From Sphingomonas hominis (GTDB lineage: Bacteria; Pseudomonadota; Alphaproteobacteria; Sphingomonadales; Sphingomonadaceae): a stretch of 64,000 nucleotides of DNA. The DNA lies in NCBI RefSeq assembly GCF_013328205.1, contig NZ_JABULH010000004.1, forward strand, positions 248,001 to 312,000, given 5' to 3'. A program made the translations under genes and the position numbers. Shown in pieces: positions 44,424 to 52,910 of this stretch; positions within the stretch are counted from its first letter, which is position 1; every line of letters begins with the position of its first letter. The notes beneath the pieces are model-generated. The model ran no database searches. It was not told where the DNA came from and worked only from the letters and a program-made list of their open reading frames with translations.

Positions 44424-45850
44424 AGCGTTACCTTCCAATCCCAACCGAGCGGATCGCCGTCCATCACCTCGACACCTGCCGCCGCGAGTTCGTCGCGGAT
44501 CGCGTCGGAGCGCGGGAAATCCTTTGCGGCGCGCGCCTCGCGTCGCTCGGCCAAACGCGCCTCGATCTCGTCCGCGGTGATCGCGCTCGCCGACGGGCGA
44601 ACGCGCAATGCCTCGCGCGTGAGGTCCGCGAGCCCGAGCCCCAGCACCGCGTCGAAGTCGGCGAGCGCGGCGAGTCGATCGCCCGGCGACACCTTCTTGT
44701 CCGCCAGCATCGCATCAAGCACCGGCAGCGCACGCGCGGTGTTGAGGTCGTCCGACACCGCCGCGTCCAGTTGGTCACGGTACGCCTCCGTTGTCGCGCT
44801 GCCAGCCTTTGCCGGTCGATCGCGCAAGGCACCGACCGCGTGGACCAGCCGCTTCAATCGCACCTGCGCCGCCGCCAGATTGTCCCAGGAGAATTCCAGC
44901 TCCGACCGATAGTGCGCCTGCAAACACATCATCCGGTACGCCAACGGGTGAAAGCCGCGCGCCACCAGCACGTCGAGCGTCAGGAACTCGCCCGACGATT
45001 TGCTCATCTTTCCCGTGCGATCGACGAGGAAGTTGTTGTGCATCCAGAAAGTCGCGCCCGTGTCGGCGCAGCCGCAATAGGCCTGGTTTTGCGCGATCTC
45101 GTTCGGATGGTGGATCTCGCGGTGATCGATGCCGCCGGTGTGGATGTCGAACGACGCGCCCAGATATTTTCGGCTCATCACCGAACATTCCAGATGCCAG
45201 CCCGGCGCACCGCGGCCCCAGGGCGAGTCCCACTCCATCTGCCGCGACTCGCCCGGCGGCGTCGTGCGCCAGATCGCGAAATCCTGCGGGTGCCGCTTGC
45301 CCGCGACCGTCTCGATCCGGCCGGCCGCCGCATCGTCGGCCGCGCCCGCCAGCGCACCGTAATCGGGCACGGTCGTCACGTCGAAGTAGAGCCCGTCGTC
45401 CAGCCGGTAGCAATGCTTTGCCTCGATCGCCTCGCCCCACTCGATCATCTCGGCGACGTGGTCGGTCGCGAGCGGGAAGCGGCTCGGCTCGCGGATGTTG
45501 AGGTCGGCCAGGTTGCGCTTAAACGCCTGCGTATAATGCTGCGAAATCTCCCAGATATCGCGCCCGCTCGCGCGCGCTGCCGCTTCCATCTTGTCGTCGC
45601 CCGCGTCCGCGTCAGAGGTCAGATGCCCGACATCGGTGATGTTGATGACGTGCGTCAGCGGCCAGCCCTTCCACGTCAGCACGCGCGACAGCGTGTCGGT
45701 GAAAACGTAGGCGCGTAAGTTTCCGATGTGGGCGTAATGGTAGACGGTCGGCCCACACGAATAGACGCGGACGTTACCGGGATCGATCGGCGCGAACCGC
45801 TCGGTCGCACGCGTCAGGCTGTTGTAGAGGGTGAGGGGGGCGCCAGTCAT
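44420..45850 (-). CDS. cysS: Cysteinyl-tRNA synthetase
   Basis: 476 aa from ATG 45850 (MTGAPLTLYNSLTRATERF). The class I signature appears as HYAHIGNLRAYVFTD (HIGH-like) and GKMSKSSGEFLTL (KMSKS). Zn ligands are visible: Cys in YSCGPTVYHY, Cys in HLECSVMS, and GGIDHREIHHPNE. The N-terminal catalytic part is followed by the helical anticodon domain. It is divergent from the nitrilase-family gene, whose ATG lies 91 bases away. Confidence 0.97.
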   Translation of the reverse strand: MTGAPLTLYNSLTRATERFAPIDPGNVRVYSCGPTVYHYAHIGNLRAYVFTDTLSRVLTWKGWPLTHVINITDVGHLTSDADAGDDKMEAAARASGRDIWEISQHYTQAFKRNLADLNIREPSRFPLATDHVAEMIEWGEAIEAKHCYRLDDGLYFDVTTVPDYGALAGAADDAAAGRIETVAGKRHPQDFAIWRTTPPGESRQMEWDSPWGRGAPGWHLECSVMSRKYLGASFDIHTGGIDHREIHHPNEIAQNQAYCGCADTGATFWMHNNFLVDRTGKMSKSSGEFLTLDVLVARGFHPLAYRMMCLQAHYRSELEFSWDNLAAAQVRLKRLVHAVGALRDRPAKAGSATTEAYRDQLDAAVSDDLNTARALPVLDAMLADKKVSPGDRLAALADFDAVLGLGLADLTREALRVRPSASAITADEIEARLAERREARAAKDFPRSDAIRDELAAAGVEVMDGDPLGWDWKVTL

Positions 45851-45941
45851 GCGACCTCTTAACCGCACGCCAGCGCACCCGCCAAGCCGCTCGGCGGCGA
45901 AAGCGCGCGCGTTTGCCCGGCGCGCGTGGCACAAGCGGCGC

Positions 45942-46766
45942 ATGAAGATCGCACTTGCTCAAACCACCACCGGGATCGACCCTGCCGCCAACGCCCGCGG
46001 GCTCGTCGCCGCGATCGAGGAAGCGGGCAGGGCAGGTGCGGCGATGCTGTTCACGCCCGAAATGTCGGGGCTGCTCGACCGCGACCGGGCGCGCGCCGCG
46101 TCGAACATCCATGCCGAAGGCGACGATCCGGTGCTCGCCGCTGTAACAGACGCGGCGCGGGCGGCGGGCATCTGGGTTCATCTCGGCTCGCTGGCGCTTC
46201 GCCGCGACGACGGGATGCTCGCCAATCGCGGCTTCGTGATCGACTCCGCCGGCACGATCCGGGCGCGCTACGACAAGATGCACCTGTTCGACGTCGATCT
46301 GCCGACCGGGGAGCGCTGGCGCGAGTCGGCGACCTATGCCGCGGGTGAGCAGGCGGTGGCGACCGACACGCCGCTCGGCCGTCTGGGTCTGACGATCTGT
46401 TACGATCTCCGCTTCCCCGACCTGTTCCGCGCGCTGAGCGATGCCGGTGCGCGCATCCTGTCGGTGCCCGCGGCCTTCACGCGTCCGACCGGCGCCGCGC
46501 ACTGGCACGTTCTGCTCCGCGCCCGCGCGATCGAGGCGGGCGCGTTCGTGATCGCGGCGGCGCAGACCGGCGTTCATCAGGACGGCCGCGAGACCTACGG
46601 CCACTCGCTCGTCGTCGATCCCTGGGGCGAGGTTCTGCTCGACATGGGAGAAGGCGCCGGCATCGGCTACGTCGACCTCGATCTCGGCCAGGTGGAACGC
46701 GTGCAGGCGCGCATACCTGTACTCAGCCACCGCCGTGCCATTGGAGCGGTGCACGTAACATCCTGA
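45942..46766 (+). CDS. Carbon-nitrogen hydrolase (nitrilase superfamily, Nit1/NIT2-like)
   Basis: 274 aa from ATG 45942 (MKIALAQTTTGIDPAANARG). The Glu-Lys-Cys triad is complete: TPEMSGLLD, YDKMHLFDVD and TICYDLRFPDLFRAL. The YDLRFPDLFRAL pattern matches the Nit branch that hydrolyses deaminated glutathione or omega-amides. The tail IGYVDLDLGQVERVQARIPV is standard. Long N-terminal in-frame extension from 45831 is not conserved and is rejected. The substrate is a family-level inference. Confidence 0.92.
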   Translation: MKIALAQTTTGIDPAANARGLVAAIEEAGRAGAAMLFTPEMSGLLDRDRARAASNIHAEGDDPVLAAVTDAARAAGIWVHLGSLALRRDDGMLANRGFVIDSAGTIRARYDKMHLFDVDLPTGERWRESATYAAGEQAVATDTPLGRLGLTICYDLRFPDLFRALSDAGARILSVPAAFTRPTGAAHWHVLLRARAIEAGAFVIAAAQTGVHQDGRETYGHSLVVDPWGEVLLDMGEGAGIGYVDLDLGQVERVQARIPVLSHRRAIGAVHVTS

Positions 46767-46877
46767 ACGGCGCGCCTTCGCGGGTTGCGGAGCCGCACCC
46801 TAGCTGATAGACGCGACGCGTTCGGCGCAGGCCTGCCTGCCGCCGCTGTAGCTGTTTTCCCGGAGTTCATTGGTTTT

Positions 46878-47084
46878 ATGCAGATCATCGTTCGCGACAA
46901 CAACGTCGACCAGGCCCTTCGCGCGCTCAAGAAGAAGCTGCAGCGCGAGGGTGTGTACCGCGAGATGAAGCTGCGCCGTCACTACGAGAAGCCGTCGGAG
47001 AAGCGCGCACGCGAGCGTGCGGCCGCGGTTCGCCGCGCGCGCAAGCTGGAGCGCAAGCGCGCCGAGCGCGACGGCGCACGGTAA
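46878..47084 (+). CDS. rpsU: 30S ribosomal protein S21
   Basis: 68 aa: [20 protein letters not shown], then [19 protein letters not shown] and a long Arg/Lys/Ala tail. The alphaproteobacterial S21 is typically about this length. ATG 46878 with GGAG about 12 bases upstream. A longer in-frame start at 46785 adds non-S21 sequence and is discarded. It follows the nitrilase gene by about 110 bases on the same strand. Confidence 0.97.
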   Translation: MQIIVRDNNVDQALRALKKKLQREGVYREMKLRRHYEKPSEKRARERAAAVRRARKLERKRAERDGAR

Positions 47085-47101
47085 GCATCAGGGGCGCACC
47101 C

Positions 47102-47145
47102 CGCGCGCGCATACGCGTAGGGGTTTGACCTTTGTGACGTTCCAC
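47102..47145 (+). repeat. TGACNTT element, long copy 2 (upstream of the FKBP gene)
   Basis: The 44 bases begin with alternating CG, then ACGCGTAGGGG, then TGACCTT (47126) and TGACGTT (47135) with a 9-base period, and end TTCCAC. It matches the rmuC-upstream copy at 37 of 44 positions. It ends about 50 bases before the FKBP start. Confidence 0.6.
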
Positions 47146-47195
47146 GGGTGATGGCGGTCCTCACGCGACCGCGACAAATGCAGGTGTGCTGATCC

Positions 47196-47720
47196 ATGTC
47201 GACCATCACCGCCGTTCCGATCGCACCGGTCAAGCGGGCTTACGTGCTGTGGCTCTGGCTCGGTCTCGCCTTCGCGCTGGTTGCGGGCGTCGCGCTCGCT
47301 AAGGTTGGCTCGACCGGCATCCAGACCACGCCATCAGGCTTGCGCTACAAGGTGCTGAAAGCGGGCACCGGCGCGCACCCGACCGACAGCGACGTGGCGC
47401 TGGTCCGCTACGAGGGGCGTCTGATGAACGGCACGGTCTTCGACAAGGCCGATCAGCCCACCCCGCTGCCCGTCTCGCGCATGATCCCCGGCTTCACCGA
47501 AGGGTTGAAGCTGATGAACAAGGGCGCAAAGTACCGCTTCTGGATCGCACCCGAACTCGCTTACGGTGCCGAGGACAAGGGGCCGATCCCCGCCAACTCG
47601 ACGCTGCAATTCGACGTCGAGTTGATCGAGTTCATGTCCGAAGCGCAGATCCGTGCGATGCAGCAGATGATGCAGCAGCAGGGTGGCCTGCCGGGCGGCG
47701 CGATGCCGGGTGGGCGCTGA
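47196..47720 (+). CDS. FKBP-type peptidyl-prolyl cis-trans isomerase, membrane-anchored
   Basis: 174 aa. A cytoplasmic N-terminus is followed by a membrane segment (YVLWLWLGLAFALVAGVALA) and the periplasmic FKBP domain: LRYKVLKAGTG, VALVRYEGRLMNGTVFDKA, MIPGFTEGLKLMNKGAKYRF, and ELAYGAEDKGPIPANSTLQF with the usual aromatic pocket residues. The C-terminus is a Met/Gln/Gly-rich tail. It helps folding of envelope proteins. ATG 47196. A terminator follows. Confidence 0.94.
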   Translation: MSTITAVPIAPVKRAYVLWLWLGLAFALVAGVALAKVGSTGIQTTPSGLRYKVLKAGTGAHPTDSDVALVRYEGRLMNGTVFDKADQPTPLPVSRMIPGFTEGLKLMNKGAKYRFWIAPELAYGAEDKGPIPANSTLQFDVELIEFMSEAQIRAMQQMMQQQGGLPGGAMPGGR

Positions 47721-47751
47721 CTTCTACTGAGGCTTGGTAACTGAGAGTGGA

Positions 47752-47786
47752 GGCGAGGTCGGATCATCCGGCCTCGCCTTTTTCTT
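47752..47786 (+). terminator. Rho-independent terminator after the FKBP gene
   Basis: GGCGAGGTCGG and CCGGCCTCGCC pair over 11 bases (one T-G) around the loop ATCAT, followed by TTTTTCTTT. It begins 31 bases after the stop. Confidence 0.9.
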
Positions 47787-47938
47787 TGTCTCGGCACCGT
47801 TGGGTGTCTAGGTGCAGATGTACCACAGAGGCGTGATTGCCACCTTCGCTGGGTAGGTGCGGCTAGTCGCGTTGTTCCGTCAGCAATGGTGATCGCGGGC
47901 TGCCACCAGCGCCAAGGCCATGCTCACCTATGACAGGC

Positions 47939-47965
47939 AAAAAAATAGCGGCCCGAGGGCCGCTA
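47939..47965 (-). terminator. Rho-independent terminator of the small membrane protein gene
   Basis: Minus strand: TAGCGGCC-CTCG-GGCCGCTA, a perfect 8-base stem with a four-base loop, followed by seven T. It lies 27 bases after the stop of the gene at 47993-48229. Confidence 0.9.
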
Positions 47966-47992
47966 CCTTTTCTCAGCTTTCGCCGAACGGAC

Positions 47993-48229
47993 TTAGTTGC
48001 TGTCCGGCTCGTCGTCGCTGTCAGCGACCACGATGATGCCTGCGATCACGGCAGCCGCCGCGATGATCGCGACGATGAAGCCGCCACCGGCGAGCTCGTT
48101 CTTCTTGGCCGACGACGACGCAGCGCGCGACACCGACAGGCTGCTGGCGGCGTTCACCGGAGCGGCCATCGCCGGAGCGACCGAAACCGACGCGGCAGCG
48201 GCGGCGAGCATGTACTTAGCAAGACGCAT
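47993..48229 (-). CDS. Small exported protein with a C-terminal membrane segment
   Basis: 78 aa. A signal peptide (MRLAKYMLAAAAASVSVA, cleavage after AMA) is followed by a Ser/Ala-rich linker and a hydrophobic segment (GGFIVAIIAAAAVIAGIIVV), ending in an acidic tail (ADSDDEPDSN). AAAGGGAG just before the ATG is a good ribosome-binding site, and the terminator at 47939-47965 fits its end. It is a single-gene unit. Proteins of this shape are common in sphingomonads but the function is unknown. Confidence 0.75.
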   Translation of the reverse strand: MRLAKYMLAAAAASVSVAPAMAAPVNAASSLSVSRAASSSAKKNELAGGGFIVAIIAAAAVIAGIIVVADSDDEPDSN

Positions 48230-48353
48230 GTGAAACTCCCTTTGCTTCCCGTGTGCCGATATAGCGGCATTGTGTTGAAATCAAGTCTCTCCAAGACCGG
48301 CTGTGACATTTCTCCAGCATGTGCAACATCCCGAACACACCCGTCGCCTGGGT

Positions 48354-49121
48354 TCAGGCAGGAGCCTGCAAGACCCAAGTCGCGTCGCCTTCGATCCCCA
48401 GCGCAGTCAACGGTCCGCCGGCATAGGCACCGGTATCGATCCCGATGCGACCCGCGCGACGCTCGACCTCAGGCGTGATCGTATGGCCGTGGACGATCAT
48501 CTTCTCGTGCCGTCCAGGATAGTCGAGGAACGCGCCACGAATCCAGCGCAGGTCGCTCGACTTCTGCAGCGACAAGGCGACGTTGGGCCGGATGCCGGCG
48601 TGAACGAAGGCATAATCGCCGATCGTCACCACATCCTCGAATGCATCAAGGAAGCCGCGATGCGCATCGGGCACCACCGCCAGCAGCCGTTTGGCCAGTT
48701 CGGCGTAGTCGAGACGCTCATATTCGCGCGCATCGACGCCGTAGCTCATGATCGTCTCCCGTCCGCCGATGCGACAGAACATCCGCAACGCCTGATCGTC
48801 GCCGCCCAGCGCGTGGAGGAACACCTCCTCGTGGTTGCCTTTCAGGAACCGGGTACGCGGTGCCTCGGCCTTGAGCGCGATCAATCGCTCCACAACCTGC
48901 GCCGACGCGGGGCCGCGATCGACCACGTCGCCCAGCATGACGATCGTCGTCTCGGCCGCGCCACGTTCCGCCTCGTCCTGCGCCATCATCGCCAGCAGCG
49001 CGTCGAGCTGCGTCAGGCACCCGTGCACGTCGCCGATCGCGTAGACGCGCTCGCCGGGCGGGATCATCGATGGTGGTGTGGCCGACGCCCGAGCGCCGCC
49101 GCGGAACAGTTTACGGAGCAT
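48354..49121 (-). CDS. Metallophosphoesterase (serine/threonine phosphatase or diadenosine-tetraphosphatase-like)
   Basis: 255 aa. The phosphatase signatures are complete: YAIGDVHGCLTQLD (DxH), MLGDVVDRGPAS (GDxxDRG), RFLKGNHEEVFLHALGG (GNHE), then VHAGIRP and MIVHGHTITP with the later His residues. It hydrolyses phosphomonoesters or dinucleotide polyphosphates with two metal ions. The lone arrangement gives no pathway. ATG 49121; it diverges from galU. Confidence 0.92.
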   Translation of the reverse strand: MLRKLFRGGARASATPPSMIPPGERVYAIGDVHGCLTQLDALLAMMAQDEAERGAAETTIVMLGDVVDRGPASAQVVERLIALKAEAPRTRFLKGNHEEVFLHALGGDDQALRMFCRIGGRETIMSYGVDAREYERLDYAELAKRLLAVVPDAHRGFLDAFEDVVTIGDYAFVHAGIRPNVALSLQKSSDLRWIRGAFLDYPGRHEKMIVHGHTITPEVERRAGRIGIDTGAYAGGPLTALGIEGDATWVLQAPA

Positions 49122-49182
49122 GATGTGAGCAACGTCGCTTACGGTTTGCAGGGCGTCGCGGCAACCCTATGCGCAACATCGG

Positions 49183-49205
49183 TTACATCCTTGTATATTA
49201 TGTAA
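49183..49205. promoter_or_regulatory. Inverted repeat upstream of galU
   Basis: TTACAT (49183-49188) and ATGTAA (49200-49205) are inverted with an 11-base AT-rich spacer holding TATATT. It is in the intergenic region between the metallophosphoesterase and galU genes, in unusually AT-rich DNA. It could be an operator for either gene; no factor can be named. Confidence 0.35.
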
Positions 49206-49265
49206 TTTGCCGCTGCCTTGCCGGACCGTTACAGCGCGCCGATGATTTTTCCGACAGGGGAAGAA

Positions 49266-50135
49266 ATGACGATCAAGAAGGTGCGCAAGGCGGTGTTTCC
49301 GGTCGCGGGGCTGGGCACACGCTTCCTGCCTGCGACCAAGGCGATGCCGAAGGAGATGCTGACGGTCGTTGACAAGCCGCTGATCCAATACGCGGTCGAG
49401 GAAGCGCTCGAGGCGGGCATCGAGCAGATCATCTTCGTCACCGGCCGCGGGAAGGGCGCGCTGGAGGATCATTTCGACATCTCCTACGAGCTCGAAGCCA
49501 CGATGCGCGCGCGTGGCAAGAGCCTGGCGCTAATCGACGGCATCCGCCAGCAGCCCGGATCACCCGTCTACGTCCGCCAGCAGGAACCGCTCGGGCTCGG
49601 GCACGCGGTGTGGTGCGCGCGCGAGATCGTCGGCGACGAGCCGTTCGCGGTGCTGCTGCCCGACGAACTGATGGTGGGTCGCCCCAACTTTACCGCACAG
49701 ATGGTCGAAGCGTATAATCAGGTCGGCGGCAACGTCATCGGTGCGCTGGAGGTGCCCGAAGAGGAGACGAGCAAATACGGCATCATCTCGCCAGGCAACA
49801 TCGATGGCCGCCTGACCGAAGTGACCGCCCTGGTCGAGAAGCCGGCCGCGGGCACCTCACCGTCGAACCTGATGATTCCGGGGCGCTATATCCTCCAGCC
49901 CGAGGTCATGCGTATCCTCGACCGTAAGGAGACGGGCGCGGGCGGCGAGATTCAGTTGACCGACGCGATGGCGCAGCTGATCGGACAGCAGCCGTTCCAC
50001 GGCTTCACCTTCAACGGCGATCGCTACGATTGCGGTGACAAGGCCGGTTTCATCCAGGCCAATCTGGCACTTGCGCTGGCACGCGACGACATCGGTCCGG
50101 CGGTGCGCTCGTTCGCGCAGCGGTTGCTCGGCTGA
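49266..50135 (+). CDS. galU: UTP-glucose-1-phosphate uridylyltransferase
   Basis: 289 aa from ATG 49266 (MTIKKVRKAVFPVAGLGTRF), preceded by GGGGAAG. It makes UDP-glucose for polysaccharides and glycans. Nucleotide-binding opening PVAGLGTRFLPATKAMPKEM, then VDKPLIQYAVEEAL, QPLGLGHAV-like PLGLGHAVWCAREIVGD, and LIPGRYI-like MIPGRYILQPEVM. A second, earlier ATG (49242) is upstream in the same frame; the Shine-Dalgarno position favours 49266. Confidence 0.95.
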   Translation: MTIKKVRKAVFPVAGLGTRFLPATKAMPKEMLTVVDKPLIQYAVEEALEAGIEQIIFVTGRGKGALEDHFDISYELEATMRARGKSLALIDGIRQQPGSPVYVRQQEPLGLGHAVWCAREIVGDEPFAVLLPDELMVGRPNFTAQMVEAYNQVGGNVIGALEVPEEETSKYGIISPGNIDGRLTEVTALVEKPAAGTSPSNLMIPGRYILQPEVMRILDRKETGAGGEIQLTDAMAQLIGQQPFHGFTFNGDRYDCGDKAGFIQANLALALARDDIGPAVRSFAQRLLG

Positions 50136-50143
50136 CCGGGCAG

Positions 50144-50173
50144 GGCGGCAGTATGCCTTGGCTTACTGCCGTC
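50144..50173. terminator. Possible bidirectional terminator between galU and the ThiF/MoeB gene
   Basis: GGCGGCAGTA pairs with TACTGCCGTC (one G-T) around a 10-base centre that itself contains GCC-TT-GGC. The two genes converge here (galU stop at 50135, ThiF-family stop at 50163-50165). T-tracts are short on both sides, so the call rests on the stem and the position. Confidence 0.5.
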
Positions 50174-50924
50174 CGGTCCCACAAGCGAGGCAACCCGGAT
50201 CCTTGGGCAGGCGCAACGTCCGGAACCGTAGTGCGAGCAGGTCGACCAGCAACAACGTGCCGGCGCTATCCTCTCCGAACGGCGCAACGGCGCGGATCGC
50301 TTCCAGCGCCGCCATGCTGCCGAGCACACCGGTAACCGGGCCCAGCACGCCTTCCTCGGCGCAGGTCAGCCCCTCGCGTGCGGGATCGTCGCCGACGAAG
50401 CAGCGATAGCACGGCTTGTCACGCTCCCACCCGCGGAACACGGCGACTTGCCCTTCGAAGCGGCTGACCGCGGACGACACCAGTGGGATGCGCAACGCGA
50501 GTGCCGCATCGGCAACCGCCAGCCTGGTCGCAAAATTGTCGCTACCGTCGATCACCACATCAGCCCCGTCCAACAGGCGAAGCGCGTTGCCCGCGTCGAT
50601 CCGCTCGACCGCGGCGCGCGCCTCGACGTGCGGGTTAATGCGCGTGATCGCCGCCACCGCCCGCTCGGCCTTGGCTTCCCCGCGCTCATCGCCCGAGAAC
50701 AAGGTCTGCCGGTGCAGGTTCGATGTATCGATCCGATCATCATCAACGACGACGATCCGCCCGAAGCCCGCCCCGGCCAGATATTGCAGTGCCGGTGAAC
50801 CGATGCCGCCTGCACCGATCACCGTCACCTGCGCGCGTCGCAACCGCAACTGGCCAAGGCCGCCGATCTCGGGAAGGATGACGTGGCGGGCATAGCGGGC
50901 GAGTTCGTCGGGTGAGAGCGTCAT
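50163..50924 (-). CDS. ThiF/MoeB/HesA-family E1-like adenylyltransferase
   Basis: 253 aa from ATG 50924, which overlaps the upstream stop (ATGA); a GTG two codons earlier is in frame too. The P-loop-like ATP site is VTVIGAGGIGSPALQYLAGAGFG, followed by VDDDRIDTSNLHRQTLF with the RQ arginine/glutamine, and the zinc Cys pairs PCYRCFVG and GCLACGTG. It adenylates the C-terminal Gly of a ubiquitin-like sulfur carrier (MoaD- or ThiS-type); which carrier cannot be told, since none is in the window. Last gene of the ubiE-coaBC-dut operon. Confidence 0.93.
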   Translation of the reverse strand: MTLSPDELARYARHVILPEIGGLGQLRLRRAQVTVIGAGGIGSPALQYLAGAGFGRIVVVDDDRIDTSNLHRQTLFSGDERGEAKAERAVAAITRINPHVEARAAVERIDAGNALRLLDGADVVIDGSDNFATRLAVADAALALRIPLVSSAVSRFEGQVAVFRGWERDKPCYRCFVGDDPAREGLTCAEEGVLGPVTGVLGSMAALEAIRAVAPFGEDSAGTLLLVDLLALRFRTLRLPKDPGCLACGTGRQ

Positions 50925-51283
50925 TGCCACACGAACGTCACCGCCATGCGGTGCCAGCCGGCGTCCTTCGGCGGTTCGATCTTGCCGCTGATGGTGCGCA
51001 GCGCGATGCCGGAGGCGTATTGCTCGACAGTCGGACAGTTGATTGCCCGCGGCACGATGCGGCGAACCTTGCCGTCACCAGTCACGTAGATCGCCAGGTC
51101 GACCGCGATCGAATTGGGCTGAGGCGCGGCGCATCGGCCCGCACGCACTTCCTCGCGCACGAAATCGGCAACCGACGCGCTCGCCTCCGCGCGCGGCACC
51201 CGCAGCGGCGGCAGCCCGCTCCAGTCGAACGGCGGGCTGGGGATCGTCACCACCGCGACCTGCAGGGCGAGCGCGAGCAGCAT
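50921..51283 (-). CDS. Small exported protein resembling a TonB C-terminal domain
   Basis: 120 aa. The N-terminus [19 protein letters not shown] is short and hydrophobic, likely a signal or anchor. The C-terminal 75 residues show a TonB-like pattern (VDLAIYVTGDGKVRRIVPRA, then RTISGKIEPPKDAGWHRMAV, ending VTFVWQ) with two Cys (GRCAAPQ, INCPTVE) that may form a disulfide. The TonB-C similarity is my reading and is only suggestive. It is coupled on both sides: start shares a base with the dut stop (TGATG), stop overlaps the next ATG. Confidence 0.6.
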   Translation of the reverse strand: MLLALALQVAVVTIPSPPFDWSGLPPLRVPRAEASASVADFVREEVRAGRCAAPQPNSIAVDLAIYVTGDGKVRRIVPRAINCPTVEQYASGIALRTISGKIEPPKDAGWHRMAVTFVWQ

Positions 51284-51732
51284 CAGCGTCCCGTTGATCC
51301 GAACCCGCCAGCGCCGCGCGTCGTCGCGTCAAGCGAGTCCACCTCGACCAGATCGGCGCGCAGCACCGGCGCAGGCACGAGTTGCGCAATGCGATCACCG
51401 CGCCCGACCACGAACGGCTCCTGGCCCAAATTCGCCAAAATCACCTTCACCTCACCGCGATAATCGCTGTCGATCGTGCCCGGCGTGTTCAGGCACGTGA
51501 CACCGTGTTTGAGGGCAAGGCCGGATCGCGGACGCACCTGCACTTCATAGCCGTTTGGGATCGCGAGCGCAAAACCGGTCGCGATCGCGGCGCGTGCGCC
51601 GGGTGCGAGCGTGACGTTCTCGGCGGCGATGACGTCCATGCCAGCGGCGCCCGCAGTCGCATAATCGGGCAGGGGCAAGTCTGCACCATGAACGAGACGC
51701 AGAACGGCAATGGTTACTTCATTGGAGGGCAT
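51283..51732 (-). CDS. dut: Deoxyuridine 5'-triphosphate nucleotidohydrolase (dUTPase)
   Basis: 149 aa from ATG 51732. It hydrolyses dUTP to dUMP, which keeps uracil out of DNA and feeds dTMP synthesis. The trimeric dUTPase motifs are intact: [12 protein letters not shown] (motif 1), [13 protein letters not shown] (motif 2), [14 protein letters not shown] (motif 3 Asp), GDRIAQLV (motif 4) and GGFGSTGR (motif 5). It starts inside the coaBC 3' end (14 bases). Confidence 0.97.
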   Translation of the reverse strand: MPSNEVTIAVLRLVHGADLPLPDYATAGAAGMDVIAAENVTLAPGARAAIATGFALAIPNGYEVQVRPRSGLALKHGVTCLNTPGTIDSDYRGEVKVILANLGQEPFVVGRGDRIAQLVPAPVLRADLVEVDSLDATTRGAGGFGSTGR

Positions 51733-52900
51733 CGGCAATCTTTCCTGCGAGGCGTGCGGCGACCTCGTCCTTGGGCAATTTGGCCCAGTGCTCGACACCG
51801 TCGGCGGTGATGAGGTGGATCGTGTTGGCATCGCCGCCCATCACGTCGCCCGATACGTCGTTGGCAACGATCCAGTCGGCCTGCTTGCGCGCGCGCTTGG
51901 CAGCGGCGTGCTCGATCACCCGCTCGGTCTCGGCCGCGAAGCCGATCAGCAATCGTGGGCGACGCGCGCTGCGCCCCAGCTCGGCGAGGATGTCAGGGTT
52001 CTCGGTCAGCGTCAGCGCGGGTTGCGCGTCACCCTTCTTGATCTTCTGCCCGGCGATGGCGTCGACGCGCCAGTCGGCGACGGCCGCCACCATCACCGCC
52101 GCGTCGGCAGGAAGCGCCGTGTCGACCGCCTGCGCCATCTCACGCGCGGTCTCCACATCGATCCGGGTCACGCCGGCGGGCGTCGGCAGCATCACCGGCC
52201 CTGCGATCAAGCGGACATCCGCACCCAGCCGCGCCAGTGCAGCCGCGATCGCGAAGCCTTGCTTCCCCGAGGAGCGATTGGCGATGTAGCGTACTGGATC
52301 GATCGGCTCGTGTGTCGGTCCAGCGGTAACGATCACCCGTTTCCCAGTGAGCGACCGCATCGGAGCGGGAGCCAGCATGGCCTCGATCCGCGCGACGATG
52401 GCGTCAGGTTCGGGCAGGCGTCCGGTCCCCCATTCGCCGCATGCCATCGCACCCTCGTCGGGCTCGATCACCGTCACGCCGTCTGCGCGCAATTGCGCGA
52501 CGTTGCGCTGCGTCGCCGGGTGATGCCACATCCGCACGTTCATCGCGGGGGCAGCAAGCACCGGCTTGTCGGTCGCCAGCAGCAAGGTGGTCGCCAGATC
52601 GTTCGCCAGCCCCGCTGCCATCCGCGCGAGCAGATCGGCGGAGGCCGGCGCCACCACCACGAGGTCGGCCTGACGGCTGAGCTGGATATGACCCATTTCG
52701 GCCTCGTCCTTCAGGTCCCACAAGGTCGTGTAGACCTTGTCCTCGGATAAAGCGGCGAGCGTCATTGGTGTCACGAAGTGCGCTGCGCCCTCCGTCATCA
52801 CGCAGCGCACCGAATGACCGCGCTTGCGCAAGGTACGCACGATCTCGCACGCCTTGTACGCGGCGATTCCACCGCCGACGATCAGCAGGATACGGCTCAC
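51719..52900 (-). CDS. coaBC: Bifunctional phosphopantothenoylcysteine decarboxylase / phosphopantothenate-cysteine ligase
   Basis: 393 aa from GTG 52900 (TTG 52906 is an alternative). It performs two steps of coenzyme A synthesis. The CoaC half has [20 protein letters not shown], the [17 protein letters not shown] segment and [14 protein letters not shown] with the active-site His. The CoaB half begins [19 protein letters not shown] and contains [15 protein letters not shown] and [19 protein letters not shown]. Both halves are complete. Confidence 0.96.
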   Translation of the reverse strand: MSRILLIVGGGIAAYKACEIVRTLRKRGHSVRCVMTEGAAHFVTPMTLAALSEDKVYTTLWDLKDEAEMGHIQLSRQADLVVVAPASADLLARMAAGLANDLATTLLLATDKPVLAAPAMNVRMWHHPATQRNVAQLRADGVTVIEPDEGAMACGEWGTGRLPEPDAIVARIEAMLAPAPMRSLTGKRVIVTAGPTHEPIDPVRYIANRSSGKQGFAIAAALARLGADVRLIAGPVMLPTPAGVTRIDVETAREMAQAVDTALPADAAVMVAAVADWRVDAIAGQKIKKGDAQPALTLTENPDILAELGRSARRPRLLIGFAAETERVIEHAAAKRARKQADWIVANDVSGDVMGGDANTIHLITADGVEHWAKLPKDEVAARLAGKIADALQ

Positions 52901-52910
52901 GCCCAAACTC

